Positions 1 through 8,063 of a stretch of 64,000 bases of DNA are shown here, one piece after another. The notes under the pieces were generated by a model. It made no database searches, was not told the DNA's origin, and was given only the letters and a program-made list of their open reading frames with translations. This DNA is from Olavius algarvensis associated proteobacterium Delta 3 (GTDB taxonomy: Bacteria > Desulfobacterota > Desulfobacteria > Desulfobacterales > CAFBRK01), in contig CAFBRK010000133.1 in the NCBI GenBank assembly GCA_903231505.1, positions 1-64,000 on the forward strand, written 5' to 3'. Made by a program: the position numbers and the translations under genes. Numbering within the stretch: position 1 is the first letter of the stretch; each line of letters starts with the position of its first letter.

Positions 1-302
1 TCAGATCGCAATTAAATCATGCTCCCATGTTGGTTGAAAGAGCATGCGTCATGGAGCTAAAGACGGCTCGATAAAACCGGTTCGGGCAACAGCCCGTTGT
101 TTCAAAACCCCAGATCGCACAGAATAACGGGCTTGCCGGAGGCAGGTTCGAAATGTGGAATTTCAGTGTCAGATGGGATTTTAAAACCACTTCTCGGAAG
201 GGGGATCGGAGCCGGGTAACATTTTTTCCCGAAGGGATCAGGGAATTAGGTATGTTGGCTTCTGGGGTGTTAACCATTAATGCTCAGTAGGAGGTGCCGG
301 TC
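1..302. other. Non-coding leader upstream of TRAP operon
   Basis: I see no convincing gene here. A small hairpin with arms CGGGC/GCCCG lies near position 85-98 and is followed by TTGTTT, so it could be the terminator of a gene to the left, but the stem is only 5 bp. No clear sigma-70 or sigma-54 promoter for the TRAP operon was found. The leader ends in the AGGAGG ribosome binding site at 289-294. Confidence 0.4.
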
Positions 303-1463
303 ATGAAAAAGGAGAAAACTAAGGAAATCGTCAAGAAAAAAGAAGATGCGAAACTTGGGCGACGTAAGTTTCTCAAGAAAGCGGCCGTCGTCGGCGGGGC
401 AGCCAGTGTCGCCACCCTGGGGTTCCCGATGGTTTCCAGGGCCAAGACGACCGTCCTGAAGATGCAGGGGTCCTGGGGGGCAAAGGACATTTTCAACGAT
501 TACGCAACCGACTACGTCAAGCGCGTCAACGAGATGGCCGGCGGCCGGCTGAAGATCCAGTACCTGGTCTCGGGCGCTGTGGTCAAAGCGTTCCGCGTGC
601 AGGATGCCGTCCACAAAGGCGTGCTCGATGCGGGGCACAGCGTGTCCGTCTACTGGTACGGCAAGAGCAAGGTGGCTTCCCTCTTCGGGACGGGCCCTGT
701 CTTTGGGCAGAACGCCAACCAGGGGCTGGCCTGGATCTACTATGGCGGCGGCCTGGAGCTCTACAACGAGCTTCTCGAGAATCTGGGGCTGAACATCGTC
801 GGGTTCTTCTGCATGCCCATGCCGACCCAGCCCCTGGGGTGGTTCAAAAAGCCGATCAAAAGCGCCTCCGATCTGAAGGGCCTCAAATACCGGACCGTGG
901 GTCTGGCGGCCGACCTGATGCAGGAAATGGGCACCAAGGTGACCCAGCTTCCCGGCGGCGAGATCGTTCCGGCCCTGGAGCGCGGCGTCATCGAGGCGTT
1001 TGAATTCAACAACCCAACCTCGGACAAGAGCTTCGGCGCCCAGGACGTGAGCAAGGTGTACATGCTCGGCAGCTACCACCAGGCGGCGGAGTTTTTTGAA
1101 ATCATGATCAACAAGGACAAGTTCAACGCCCTCGAAAAGGAGCACAAGGCGATCCTGAGATATGCGGCAGAAGCTGCGTCCTCGGACAACTACTGGCGGG
1201 GACAGGATCAGTACTCCAGGGATCTTCAATGGCTCAAGGAAAAAGCCAAGGTCAAGGTCTACCGGACGCCCCAGTCGGTCATGAAAGCCCAGCTCGATGC
1301 CTGGGACAAGATTCTGCCCGGTCTGGAACAAGATCCGTTCTTTGCCAAGGTGGTAAAGTCCCTGAAGGTATTTTCGCATCGCGTGGCCTATTATGAGTTG
1401 ATGAATGCCTGCGACTACAAGCTGGCTTACGACCATTACTTTCCGGGGGAACTGGGATTCTAA
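303..1463 (+). CDS. dctP: TRAP transporter substrate-binding protein (DctP family), Tat-exported
   Basis: This is the periplasmic solute receptor of a tripartite ATP-independent transporter that hands an organic anion to the DctQM membrane complex. The ATG at 303 is chosen because AGGAGG lies 8 nt upstream; a GTG at 294 overlaps that site. The N-terminus has a twin-arginine signal (RRKFLKK at about residues 20-26, then an alanine/glycine-rich hydrophobic stretch ending near VSRA), so export of a folded protein is expected. The rest (386 aa in total) has the usual TRAP receptor features, such as the region around YRTVGLAADLMQ and the GGEIVPALERGVIEAFE stretch. It is followed by dctQ and dctM. 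The substrate cannot be read from sequence; a carboxylate is the family norm. Confidence 0.93.
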   Translation: MKKEKTKEIVKKKEDAKLGRRKFLKKAAVVGGAASVATLGFPMVSRAKTTVLKMQGSWGAKDIFNDYATDYVKRVNEMAGGRLKIQYLVSGAVVKAFRVQDAVHKGVLDAGHSVSVYWYGKSKVASLFGTGPVFGQNANQGLAWIYYGGGLELYNELLENLGLNIVGFFCMPMPTQPLGWFKKPIKSASDLKGLKYRTVGLAADLMQEMGTKVTQLPGGEIVPALERGVIEAFEFNNPTSDKSFGAQDVSKVYMLGSYHQAAEFFEIMINKDKFNALEKEHKAILRYAAEAASSDNYWRGQDQYSRDLQWLKEKAKVKVYRTPQSVMKAQLDAWDKILPGLEQDPFFAKVVKSLKVFSHRVAYYELMNACDYKLAYDHYFPGELGF

Positions 1464-1558
1464 AATGGAAATTGCCTGATACAGGTTCAGCGCGGCGTCG
1501 ATCGACGTCGCGCTGCCTGTGTCCGGGAGCCGCCGAAACTCCATTCAAGGACGACTAC

Positions 1559-2227
1559 ATGAATCACATTCTATATTTTATCGATCGCTTGAGCGCGTGG
1601 ATGGGAAAGGCCTTTGCCTGGTGCATCCTGGTTCTGTGCCTTGCCACCACCTACGAGGTGTTCGTCCGCTATGTGTTGCGAGCGCCCACCTCCTGGGCGT
1701 TTGACATCAGCTACATCATGTACGGGACCCTGTTCATGATGGCCGGGGCATACGCCCTTTCCCGAAACGCCCATGTTCGGGGGGATTTTGTCTATCGGCT
1801 CTGGCCCCCACGCATTCAGGCGGGGATCGAGCTGGTGCTGTACTTCCTTTTTTTCTTTCCGGGCATGCTGGCCCTGATTTACGCCGGAATCGATTATGCC
1901 GCCGAATCCTGGAGCTTTCTGCCCTACGGCCCGGACGGACCGATCGGCGAGATCAGCATCAACAGCCCGGCAGGGGTGCCGGTGTTTACCCTGAAGACCA
2001 TCCTTCCCATTAGCGCGTTTCTGCTGCTGTTGCAGGGGATCGCGGAATCCATACGCTGCGTCCAATGCCTGAAAACCGGAAAATGGCCGACACGGCTGGA
2101 AGATGTGGAGGAACTGGAAAAGGAGCTGGTCGAGCAACAGCGCCGGAAAGAGGCGGAGTTGGCGGCCCAGGTGGATGCTGTTTTTGATGACCAGCAAGAC
2201 ACCGGGGGAGAGGAGGAGACCAAATGA
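1559..2227 (+). CDS. dctQ: TRAP transporter small permease (DctQ)
   Basis: The small membrane subunit bridges the receptor and the large permease. I chose the ATG at 1559 (222 aa), which has AAGGA 7 nt upstream and begins MNHILYFIDRLSAW, a normal DctQ start; an earlier in-frame start at 1472 would add a sequence rich in Arg and Ser with no similarity to the family. About four hydrophobic helices are visible, including CILVLCLATTYEVFVRYV and the GTLFMMAGAYALS stretch with the conserved N-A-H-V-R-G-D-F. The C-terminus is an unusually long charged tail of Glu, Lys and Gln after the last helix. Its stop overlaps the dctM start (ATGA), which implies translational coupling. Confidence 0.93.
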   Translation: MNHILYFIDRLSAWMGKAFAWCILVLCLATTYEVFVRYVLRAPTSWAFDISYIMYGTLFMMAGAYALSRNAHVRGDFVYRLWPPRIQAGIELVLYFLFFFPGMLALIYAGIDYAAESWSFLPYGPDGPIGEISINSPAGVPVFTLKTILPISAFLLLLQGIAESIRCVQCLKTGKWPTRLEDVEELEKELVEQQRRKEAELAAQVDAVFDDQQDTGGEEETK

Positions 2228-3579
2228 CAGAACCTCAAGTCGCCATGTTGATGATGGGGTCCTTTATCCTATCCATCCTTCTCGGCTTTCCTATCGCGTT
2301 CACCCTGATCGCCATGGGCGTGGGCTTCGGATATTGGGCCTATGCGACCCCCGACCAGATGAGCCACATCTTCCAGAACAACATTTTCGATCTGCTGGTC
2401 AACCAGACGTACTCGGTGATGATCAACGACGTTCTGGTGGCCGTGCCGTTGTTTCTCTTCATGGGATATATCGTCGAGCGCACGAACATCGTTGAGCGGC
2501 TGTTCTACAGCCTGAATATCGCTGCCCGCATGGTGCCCGGCGCCATGGCCGTGGCGGCGCTGATGACCTGCGCCATCTTTGCCACCGCTGTCGGTATCGT
2601 GGGCGCCGTGGTGACACTGATGGGACTGCTGGCATTCCCGGCCCTTCTGAAAGCCGGCTACGACGAACAGTTGTCCGCCGGCGTCATCTGTGCCGGCGGT
2701 TGTCTCGGTATCCTGATCCCGCCGAGCATCATGCTGATCGTGTACGGGGCCGTGTCGGGCGTTTCCGTGGTGAGGTTGTACGCCGGGGCGTTGATCCCCG
2801 GATTTATGCTGGCCGGCCTCTACATCATCTATGTCGTTGGGCGGTCCTGGCTGAATCCGAAGCTGGCGCCGAAACCCCCCAAAGAGCAGTGGGATATCCC
2901 GAAAAAAGAACTGTTCCTGATGCTGCTGACCTCCGTCGTTCCGCTGGCCGTCCTGATACTTTCGGTGCTGGGCTCTATCATATTCGGATTGGCGACGCCG
3001 TCGGAGGCAGCGTCGGTGGGGGCATTCGGCAGCATCGCCTTGGCCGCGGCGTATCGTGAACTCACGTGGAACCGCCTGAAGCAATCGGTTTATCTGACGG
3101 TGCGCACCTCGGCCATGGTGTGCTGGCTGTTCGTCGGCTCCTGGACGTTCTCGTCGGTGTTTTCCTACCTCGGCGGCCACATGGTCATCGAGGAATTTGT
3201 GCTCGGTCTGAACCTCTCGCCGGTCATGTTTCTGCTTCTGGCCCAGGCGATCATTTTCCTGTTGGGCTGGCCCCTGGAGTGGAGCGAGATCATCATCATC
3301 TTCGTGCCGATCTTTTTGCCGCTGCTGGATGCCTTCGGCATCGACCCGCTCTTTTTTGGGATTCTGGTGGCATTCAACTTGCAGACCTCATTTCTGACGC
3401 CGCCCATGGCGATGTCGTGTTATTACCTCAAGGGGATCGCTCCACCGCATATTCAACTGACGACGATTTTCAAAGGGTCTTTACCTTTTTTGGCGATGGT
3501 CCTGATTGCCATGATCATTCTCTATAACGTTCCACAGATCACGACATGGCTGCCCGGCCTGGTTTACGGCACCCACTAA
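2224..3579 (+). CDS. dctM: TRAP transporter large permease (DctM)
   Basis: The 451-aa ion-coupled channel subunit of the TRAP transporter, with about 12 hydrophobic segments. Family hallmarks are visible: VAVPLFLFMGYIVER, the glycine-rich CAGGCLGILIPPSIMLIVYG loop, and LATPSEAASVGAFGS. It most resembles the branch annotated for mannitol or chloroaromatic transport, but that label is not evidence for substrate. The gene starts inside the dctQ stop codon, so the three TRAP genes form one operon with no gaps of note. The amidase follows 40 nt later, probably on the same transcript. Confidence 0.95.
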   Translation: MTEPQVAMLMMGSFILSILLGFPIAFTLIAMGVGFGYWAYATPDQMSHIFQNNIFDLLVNQTYSVMINDVLVAVPLFLFMGYIVERTNIVERLFYSLNIAARMVPGAMAVAALMTCAIFATAVGIVGAVVTLMGLLAFPALLKAGYDEQLSAGVICAGGCLGILIPPSIMLIVYGAVSGVSVVRLYAGALIPGFMLAGLYIIYVVGRSWLNPKLAPKPPKEQWDIPKKELFLMLLTSVVPLAVLILSVLGSIIFGLATPSEAASVGAFGSIALAAAYRELTWNRLKQSVYLTVRTSAMVCWLFVGSWTFSSVFSYLGGHMVIEEFVLGLNLSPVMFLLLAQAIIFLLGWPLEWSEIIIIFVPIFLPLLDAFGIDPLFFGILVAFNLQTSFLTPPMAMSCYYLKGIAPPHIQLTTIFKGSLPFLAMVLIAMIILYNVPQITTWLPGLVYGTH

Positions 3580-3619
3580 CGGTCACGGGCGCTGTCCCGT
3601 GAACTGTTTGGAGCACGAT

Positions 3620-4945
3620 ATGGAATTGAACCTGATGAGCGCCACCGAGGCGACAGAAGCGATACGCGCCGGCAAAACGTCTTCGGAAGAACTGGTGAGC
3701 GCCTGCCTCGATCACATCGCCGGGATCGAGGAGCACATCGGGGCCTGGGCGTTTCTGGACCCGGACCATGCCCTGGCCCAGGCGCGGGATGCGGACCAGG
3801 CGTTGCAGCAAGGTGAGCCCCTTGGACCCCTCCACGGCGTTCCGGTGGGCGTCAAGGACATCTTCGACACCCGGGACATGCCGACCGAGGACGGGACGGT
3901 GCTCCATGCCGGGCGGCAACCCGAAGAGGATGCCGCTGCCGTTGCCCGGCTCCGGGAGGCGGGTGCCGTCATCCTGGGAAAGACCGTCACCACCGAGCTC
4001 GCGGTGTATGCACCGGGGAAAACGCGGAATCCCCACGATCCTAAATGCACCCCGGGCGGCTCTTCCAGCGGATCGGCGGCTTCGGTGGCCGCGGGCATGG
4101 TGCCTCTGGCCATCGGCACCCAGACCAACGGATCGGTTATCCGACCGGCCTCGTTTTGCGGTGTCTACGGGTACAAGCCGACGTTTGGCCGCATATCCCG
4201 ACACCGCGTACTCCAGGCGTCGCGGCCCCTGGACCAGATCGGGGTGTTTGCGCGCACCGTGGAAGATGCTGCACTGATTGCCGAGCAGATGATGGCCTTC
4301 GACTCCCGGGATCCGGATACCCGATTGGGGGCTCGCCCCCGCCTTTTTGGCGCGGCGGCCCAGGAGCCTCCGGTAGAGCCGCGCCTGGCCTTTGTCAAAA
4401 CACCGGTGTGGAATCAGGCGGATTCGGACACTCAAGAAGCCTTCGCCGAATTGGTGGCCCACCTGGGTGAACGGGGTGCCGAAGAAGCGCTACCGGAAAT
4501 ATTCGATGACGCCGTCGAGCAGCATCGGGTGATCATGGAGGCCGACCTGGCCAGGAGCTTCGAACGTGAATATGACCGCGGCAAAGATCAGTTGAGCGCT
4601 ATCCTGCGGAAAATGATCGAGCGGGGACAAAAAGTTCCTGCCGTGGCGTATAACGAGGCGGTGAGTCGGATACCAGTGTTGAACCGATCTCTGGAGAAAA
4701 TTTTTGAGTGGCATGACGCCATTCTCACCCCAGCCACCATCGGCGAGGCGCCTGTCGGGCTGGAATCGACGGGAAGCCCGATTTTCTGCACCATCTGGAG
4801 CCTGTGCGGGATGCCCGCCATTACCCTTCCCCTGCTGGAGGGCGGTAATAGCATGCCTCTGGGGGTTCAATTGGTGGGCCCCAAAGGTGACGACGCCCGG
4901 CTGTTGCGAACGGCCCGCTGGCTGATGGAATTTCTCGGCCGGTAA
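3620..4945 (+). CDS. Amidase signature family hydrolase
   Basis: An amide hydrolase of the amidase-signature family (441 aa). The Ser-cisSer-Lys triad can be placed: Lys79 in GVPVGVKD, Ser148 in the GGSSSGSA loop, and nucleophile Ser172 in TQTNGSVIRPA, with the expected 24-residue spacing between the serines. The ATG at 3620 is chosen over an earlier GTG at 3599 because of the GGAG 6 nt upstream and the normal start of the fold. No GatB or GatC partner is present, so it is not a tRNA amidotransferase subunit. Its position directly after the TRAP genes suggests it hydrolyses an imported amide or an intermediate made from the transported solute; this is inference. Confidence 0.9.
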   Translation: MELNLMSATEATEAIRAGKTSSEELVSACLDHIAGIEEHIGAWAFLDPDHALAQARDADQALQQGEPLGPLHGVPVGVKDIFDTRDMPTEDGTVLHAGRQPEEDAAAVARLREAGAVILGKTVTTELAVYAPGKTRNPHDPKCTPGGSSSGSAASVAAGMVPLAIGTQTNGSVIRPASFCGVYGYKPTFGRISRHRVLQASRPLDQIGVFARTVEDAALIAEQMMAFDSRDPDTRLGARPRLFGAAAQEPPVEPRLAFVKTPVWNQADSDTQEAFAELVAHLGERGAEEALPEIFDDAVEQHRVIMEADLARSFEREYDRGKDQLSAILRKMIERGQKVPAVAYNEAVSRIPVLNRSLEKIFEWHDAILTPATIGEAPVGLESTGSPIFCTIWSLCGMPAITLPLLEGGNSMPLGVQLVGPKGDDARLLRTARWLMEFLGR

Positions 4946-4982
4946 AAGATTAAACCAGCATTGAAAGGATCACCGTGACATC

Positions 4983-5153
4983 ATGAGTAACTTTATCAGT
5001 GGCGCAATAGCGGTTACACTGGCCCTCGTTTACCTGCTTTATTACGCGATCCGATTAAAATCGGGGGTGCTTTGGATTATCATCCTTTTGAATATCGGCT
5101 TCATGGTGTTCGACTTTTACAAATCGATGAAGGAAGGCGAGGACCACATCTGA
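4983..5153 (+). CDS. Small two-helix membrane protein
   Basis: A 56-codon reading frame of unknown family. It has two hydrophobic segments (about residues 5-22 and 28-45) separated by a short basic loop (IRLKSG), and a charged C-terminal tail (KSMKEGEDHI). An AAAGGA lies about 12 nt upstream, slightly far for a ribosome site. It sits 37 nt after the amidase stop, in the same orientation, so it is probably the last gene of the TRAP/amidase transcript. I do not recognise it and give no function. Confidence 0.55.
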   Translation: MSNFISGAIAVTLALVYLLYYAIRLKSGVLWIIILLNIGFMVFDFYKSMKEGEDHI

Positions 5154-5347
5154 TCTGGATCTCCCGGAACATCCTTATCATCCGCCGTTCCATGGCCTAA
5201 TCCGAGAATTGATTTTTCGACTTTTTTTGTTCGGGCTGGAGCGTTCCTCCAGTCAAGCTTTATGGTTTCATGTTGCTTGTTAGCGAGAACGGAAGTCCGA
5301 CCCGCCAGCCCTGCAGCAATAAAAGTGTTCGCCCTTTGGTCTTTTAA

Positions 5348-5388
5348 GCGACAACGTCGCGTTTTATAAAATCGTTGCACGATTTTAT
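5348..5388. repeat. Intergenic double palindrome, copy 1
   Basis: Two adjacent perfect palindromes: GCGAC-aac-GTCGC at 5348-5360 and ATAAAATCGT-tgc-ACGATTTTAT at 5366-5388. The same pair, with the same preceding TTCGCCCTTT, recurs at 9727-9767. This copy sits just before the ribosome site of the hydroxyacid dehydrogenase. It behaves like a dispersed REP-type repeat; a role in RNA stability or as an operator is possible but unproven. Confidence 0.8.
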
Positions 5389-5405
5389 CTGCGGAGGAAC
5401 CATCG

Positions 5406-6365
5406 ATGAAGCCCGTGATTCTCGTAACCCGTAAACTGCCGGATGCCGTCGAAGACCGTCTTCGGCGAGATTACGATCCGATTTTAAATCCGGACGATGC
5501 CCTCTATACCAGCGATGACGTCATTGTCCGCGCCAAAGACGCCGACGCCATCTTACCCTGTCACACCGAAAAATTTACCGCCGACGTGATTGCCCGATTG
5601 CCCGAACGCATCAAAGCGATTGCGAACTACTCCGTCGGGTACGACCACGTGGACACCGACGCTGCAAAAGCCCGTGGCCTGATCGTGACAAACACCCCGG
5701 ATGTATTGTCCGATGCCACCGCAGAGGTGACGATTATGCTGATGCTGGGCGCAGCCCGGCGCGCCAGTGAGGGGGAGCGGCTGGTCCGCACCCGCGAGTG
5801 GAAAGACTGGAGCCCTGGTTTCATGGTGGGTACCCAGGTGACGGGCAAACGGCTGGGGATCATCGGGTTCGGCCGGGTCGGTCAGGTGGTCGCCAAACGG
5901 GCCCGCGGGTTCGACATGGAGATCCATTACCACAACCGCAGTCCGGTGTCCCCGGAACTTGAGGAAGGCGCCGTCTATCATGCCACCCCCGAGGACCTGA
6001 TGCCCCAGTGTGACGTTCTATCGCTCCACTGCGTGGCGTCTCCGGAAACCATCGGTTTGCTCAACGCCGAGCGCATCGCGCTGCTGCCCGATGGCGCCAT
6101 TGTCGTCAACGCCAGCCGGGGTGTGGTCATCGATGACGACGCCCTGATTGCGGCCCTGAAGTCCGGAAAACTGACGGCCGCCGGCCTGGATGTCTTTAAC
6201 AACGAACCGGACATCCGTCCGGAATACCGGGAACTGTCCAACGTGTTTCTGATGCCCCACATCGGCAGTTCCACCAAGGAAACCAGAGACGCCATGGGAT
6301 TCCGGGCCCTGGATAATCTGGATGCCGTCTTCGCCGGTGAAGAACCCCGCGATCGCGTCGCCTGA
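5406..6365 (+). CDS. D-2-hydroxyacid dehydrogenase (glyoxylate/hydroxypyruvate reductase-like)
   Basis: An NAD(P)-dependent oxidoreductase of 319 aa that interconverts a 2-keto acid and a D-2-hydroxyacid. The dinucleotide fold motif GFGRVG is at residues 154-159, and the catalytic triad is Arg238 (NASRG), Glu267 (NNEPD) and His285 (MPHIGSS). The region YSVGYDHVD and the overall length fit the GRHPR/glycerate dehydrogenase branch better than 3-phosphoglycerate dehydrogenase, which carries an extra ACT domain. GGAGG lies about 7 nt upstream of the ATG. Together with the TRAP transporter and amidase it may form a small uptake and catabolic unit, but the 250-nt gap with a repeat could separate the transcripts. 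Confidence 0.92.
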   Translation: MKPVILVTRKLPDAVEDRLRRDYDPILNPDDALYTSDDVIVRAKDADAILPCHTEKFTADVIARLPERIKAIANYSVGYDHVDTDAAKARGLIVTNTPDVLSDATAEVTIMLMLGAARRASEGERLVRTREWKDWSPGFMVGTQVTGKRLGIIGFGRVGQVVAKRARGFDMEIHYHNRSPVSPELEEGAVYHATPEDLMPQCDVLSLHCVASPETIGLLNAERIALLPDGAIVVNASRGVVIDDDALIAALKSGKLTAAGLDVFNNEPDIRPEYRELSNVFLMPHIGSSTKETRDAMGFRALDNLDAVFAGEEPRDRVA

Positions 6366-6430
6366 TCTTCTCTTCAGAGTGTGACCCTTTCCCTCCCCGT
6401 TTTTTTACGATCCTTGCCCGGCCAATGAAT

Positions 6431-6643
6431 AGTCACCGCAGAGACGCAGAGCTCGCAGAGAAGTTACTTTATTTCAGAATCCCTGAGAGGGGGATTCTGA
6501 AAAAGGGTTGCCTCAGGGAAGACTCGATCACTTCAGAATTTTGGCAAGCTGTGTTTTGCTTTTCGGCGTCTCAGCGAAAAGCAAAATAGATAATGCACTT
6601 TGCGTGCTCTGCGTCTCTGCGATGAGTTTCTTATTCGGTGACT
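6431..6643. repeat. Inverted-repeat element with GCAGAGACGCAGAGC arms
   Basis: A MITE-like element. The outer arms AGTCACC (6431-6437) and GGTGACT (6637-6643) and the inner arms GCAGAGACGCAGAGC (6438-6452) and GCTCTGCGTCTCTGC (6606-6620) are perfect complements. The interior has no gene. The right end overlaps the nuoN stop codon (complement of 6642-6644), so the element abuts the end of the nuo operon. Related 'CTCTGTG' elements occur at 27727-27840 and 38945-39135. Confidence 0.75.
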
Positions 6644-8063
6644 ATCCAAGCAGACGCGCCGCCTGGTTGGCCAGATCGATCAGGTACCGGGGGAAAATGC
6701 CGCCGACCACCATGATACCGGTCATGACCCCGGCCAGGAGCTGGGTGGCGGGTGTGATCCGAAGCGCCGGTTGTTCATCTTCGGGTTCGGTAAGATAGGC
6801 GGCTTTGAGCACCAGGAGGTAGTAGTAGAGCGAAATTACCACATTGATCATGGCGATCAGTACCAGGCTGAAGTAGCCGTTTCCCATCGCAGCGGAAAAT
6901 ATCAGAAGCTTTCCGGTGAATCCGATGGTGGGGGGGATGCCGGCCAGGCTGAAGAGCGCCATCATGAGCATCAGGGCCAGAATGGGGGATCGCCGGTGGA
7001 GGCCCGCCAATTGCGCCACATCCATGTTCATCCCGTCTGTGGCCACCAGGACCACCACCATAAAGCAGGAAAACTTCATCACCAGCAGTGCGGCGGCGTA
7101 AAATATGCTGCCGGCATATCCGGCCGGGTCCATGTTAAGGATGCCGATCATCACGTAGCCCGCGTGGGCGATGCTGCTGAACGCCAACAGGCGTTTGAAA
7201 TCCTTCTGGACGATGGCCGAGAGGTTGCCGACGGTCATGGATATAATCGCCAGGGCGGCCAGGCTGTGGACGATAAACGGGCTGTTGCCGCCGGTTAGGG
7301 AGGTCATCCGGATCAGGATGGCGATGGCGGCCACCTTTGACACCGCGGCGATGTACGCCGCTACCTGGTTTGCCGCGCCTTCATACACGTCCGGAGCCCA
7401 GAAATGGAACGGGAACAGGGCCAGTTTGAAGAAAAAGCCGCACAGGGTGAGCAGAAGACCCAGGGCCGCCACCGGTGTGTCCATCAGCCCGGGAAGCGTG
7501 CGCAGAATGCCGATCACCTGGGTATTTCCGGTACTGCCGTAGAGGAGGGCCATACCGAAAATCATGACCGCCGATGCCACGGCGCCGATGACAAAATACC
7601 GGATACCGGCGTTGGCGCCGAAGCGCGCGTCCTTTCTGAGGTATACCAGGATATACAGACTGTAGCTGGACACTTCCAGGGAGACATAGATGGTCACCAG
7701 GTTGACGCTGCTCACCAGCATCATCATCGACAGGGTGGATATGGCCAGAAGAAAGTAAAACTCCGGGTGCTTGCGTCCGTCGATGCCCTGGAGATCGCTG
7801 CACAGGCACACCACCAGGAAAAACCCCATGGCCAGAAGGGCTTTGAAGATCTGGGAGAACAGGTCGACGCGGTAGGCATCGGCGAAGAGATCTCCCCGCA
7901 GGTGAATCCCGGCCAGGCTGACGCCGATTCCCATGGCGGCCAGTATCATGGCGGCCGTAAAGTCCCGCCGGGAGGAGGTCGCCGGGACCATCGACAGCAC
8001 CAGGAACACACCACCGGTGAACAGGTAGAAAAGCTCCGGCAGGAAGAGTGTCATATTCATCAT
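6642..8063 (-). CDS. nuoN: NADH-quinone oxidoreductase subunit N
   Basis: An antiporter-like proton-pumping membrane subunit of complex I, 473 aa with about 14 hydrophobic helices. Family features include KLALFPFHFWAPDVYEGA, which holds the key Lys and the discontinuous helix, and the VGNLSAIVQKDFKRLLAFSSIAHAGY stretch. It is the last gene of the nuo operon and its start overlaps the nuoM stop by 4 nt. The stop is TAG and lies in the end of a repeat element. Length and motifs appear intact. Confidence 0.97.
   Translation of the reverse strand: MMNMTLFLPELFYLFTGGVFLVLSMVPATSSRRDFTAAMILAAMGIGVSLAGIHLRGDLFADAYRVDLFSQIFKALLAMGFFLVVCLCSDLQGIDGRKHPEFYFLLAISTLSMMMLVSSVNLVTIYVSLEVSSYSLYILVYLRKDARFGANAGIRYFVIGAVASAVMIFGMALLYGSTGNTQVIGILRTLPGLMDTPVAALGLLLTLCGFFFKLALFPFHFWAPDVYEGAANQVAAYIAAVSKVAAIAILIRMTSLTGGNSPFIVHSLAALAIISMTVGNLSAIVQKDFKRLLAFSSIAHAGYVMIGILNMDPAGYAGSIFYAAALLVMKFSCFMVVVLVATDGMNMDVAQLAGLHRRSPILALMLMMALFSLAGIPPTIGFTGKLLIFSAAMGNGYFSLVLIAMINVVISLYYYLLVLKAAYLTEPEDEQPALRITPATQLLAGVMTGIMVVGGIFPRYLIDLANQAARLLG

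Noticed and set aside
250..275. Possible sigma-54 promoter before the TRAP operon
   Set aside because: A GG occurs, but no GC dinucleotide lies at the required 10-nt spacing.
17..277. An 86-codon minus-strand frame at the left edge
   Set aside because: No recognisable domain, no supporting ribosome site, and low coding-like composition.
270..1544. A 424-codon open frame on the minus strand over the TRAP receptor
   Set aside because: It is the antisense shadow of a clear DctP gene in GC-rich DNA; it has no family features and no ribosome site.
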